A program made the translations under genes and the position numbers. A DNA stretch of 64,000 bases, taken from Hyphococcus sp. GTDB taxonomy: Bacteria > Pseudomonadota > Alphaproteobacteria > Caulobacterales > Parvularculaceae. The notes beneath the pieces were generated by a model that worked only from the letters and a program-made list of their open reading frames with translations, was not told the origin of the DNA and searched no databases. Of the stretch, positions 63,754 to 64,000 are shown in pieces (the stretch's first letter is position 1; every line of letters starts with the position of its first letter). Location of the stretch: contig JAJFGB010000007.1 in NCBI GenBank assembly GCA_021776335.1, positions 496,001 through 560,000 of the forward strand, given 5' to 3'.

Positions 63754-64000
63754 ATGATGCTTGGGAAAATTTTGCCTATCTTGTCAGCGCTCATTGTTAT
63801 GGGAGTGATTTTTTTATCTCTCTTGGCTGCGGCGCTGGCGGGTGAAAACATAGCGAACGGTTTTGAAGGGATCAGATCATTTGTTTGTTCCGGTCGGGGA
63901 GAGGAAAGTTGCTCTGCGGCGGCGCCGATGTCGGCCTTTTTCGTATTTGCGATTCCGACAATTTTGACGTTTTCAGCAGTGGCTCGTTGGGTGCGACGCA
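63754..64000 (+). CDS. membrane protein, 5' part (runs off right edge)
   Basis: Open from ATG 63754 (or 63757) to the window edge, 82 codons. First helix GKILPILSALIVMGVIFLSL, a short loop with two Cys (VCSGRG, SCSA), then a second hydrophobic stretch (FFVFAIPTILTFSAVARW). Same strand and 48 bp after the SPFH-like gene, so probably the next operon member. Confidence 0.55.
   Translation, partial: MMLGKILPILSALIVMGVIFLSLLAAALAGENIANGFEGIRSFVCSGRGEESCSAAAPMSAFFVFAIPTILTFSAVARWVRR

Overview
The window looks like chromosomal DNA of an alphaproteobacterium. The tRNA sequences, the queF-queA-tgt and cysE neighbourhood, a TonB-dependent receptor and several palindromic repeat families typical of that class support this. 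I cannot name a genus. No function was checked against a database; all calls rest on motifs, context and recall of families.

Layout. (1) 1-11.46 kb is ordinary chromosome: the 5' part of a secreted PPC-domain protein (minus strand, running off the left edge), a small lipoprotein, a TonB-type receptor, a DUF885 lipoprotein, tRNA-Phe, then a plus-strand run with three queuosine genes (queF, queA, tgt), a cyclophilin, a Nudix hydrolase and cysE. (2) 11.494-54.135 kb is one genomic island of about 42.6 kb. It enters at the 3' end of tRNA-Lys(TTT). A perfect 47-bp copy of the tRNA 3' part lies at 54089-54135, a tyrosine integrase sits beside the intact tRNA, and 9-bp arm-type repeats flank both ends. 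(3) 54.3-64 kb is chromosome again: a fatty acid desaturase (minus) and a divergent, tightly packed operon of unrecognised genes around a trypsin-like protease.

Inside the island, left to right: integrase; five small membrane-protein genes (minus) joined by a repeated 11-bp ribosome-binding motif; a nucleotidyltransferase-HEPN fusion; a replication/regulation module (unknown protein, winged-helix protein, AlpA-like regulator); an IS30 scrap; small lipoprotein and methyltransferase genes; an XRE regulator divergent from an overlapping trio of large serine recombinase and two ParB/RepB-like proteins with two dyad operators between them; two possible defence genes (a membrane protein and an Abi-alpha/DUF4393-like protein); the broken start of a second integrase; an 11-gene type II secretion operon (E-F-G-H-I-J-L-M-C-D-K, minus strand); a small exported protein; a YD-repeat/tandem-95 repeat protein; a giant Rhs protein; and an Rhs scrapyard with an orphan Rhs tip, immunity-gene candidates, three IS-derived fragments or copies and a 102-bp insertion.

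How it may work together: the T2SS and the exported YD/Rhs proteins lie in the same mobile block, so an island-borne secretion system with its own cargo is plausible (inference). The strongest candidates for something undescribed are the protease operon at 55740-64000, whose 823-residue member seems built from repeated SPFH-like modules, and the recombinase-ParB-ParB trio without a ParA.
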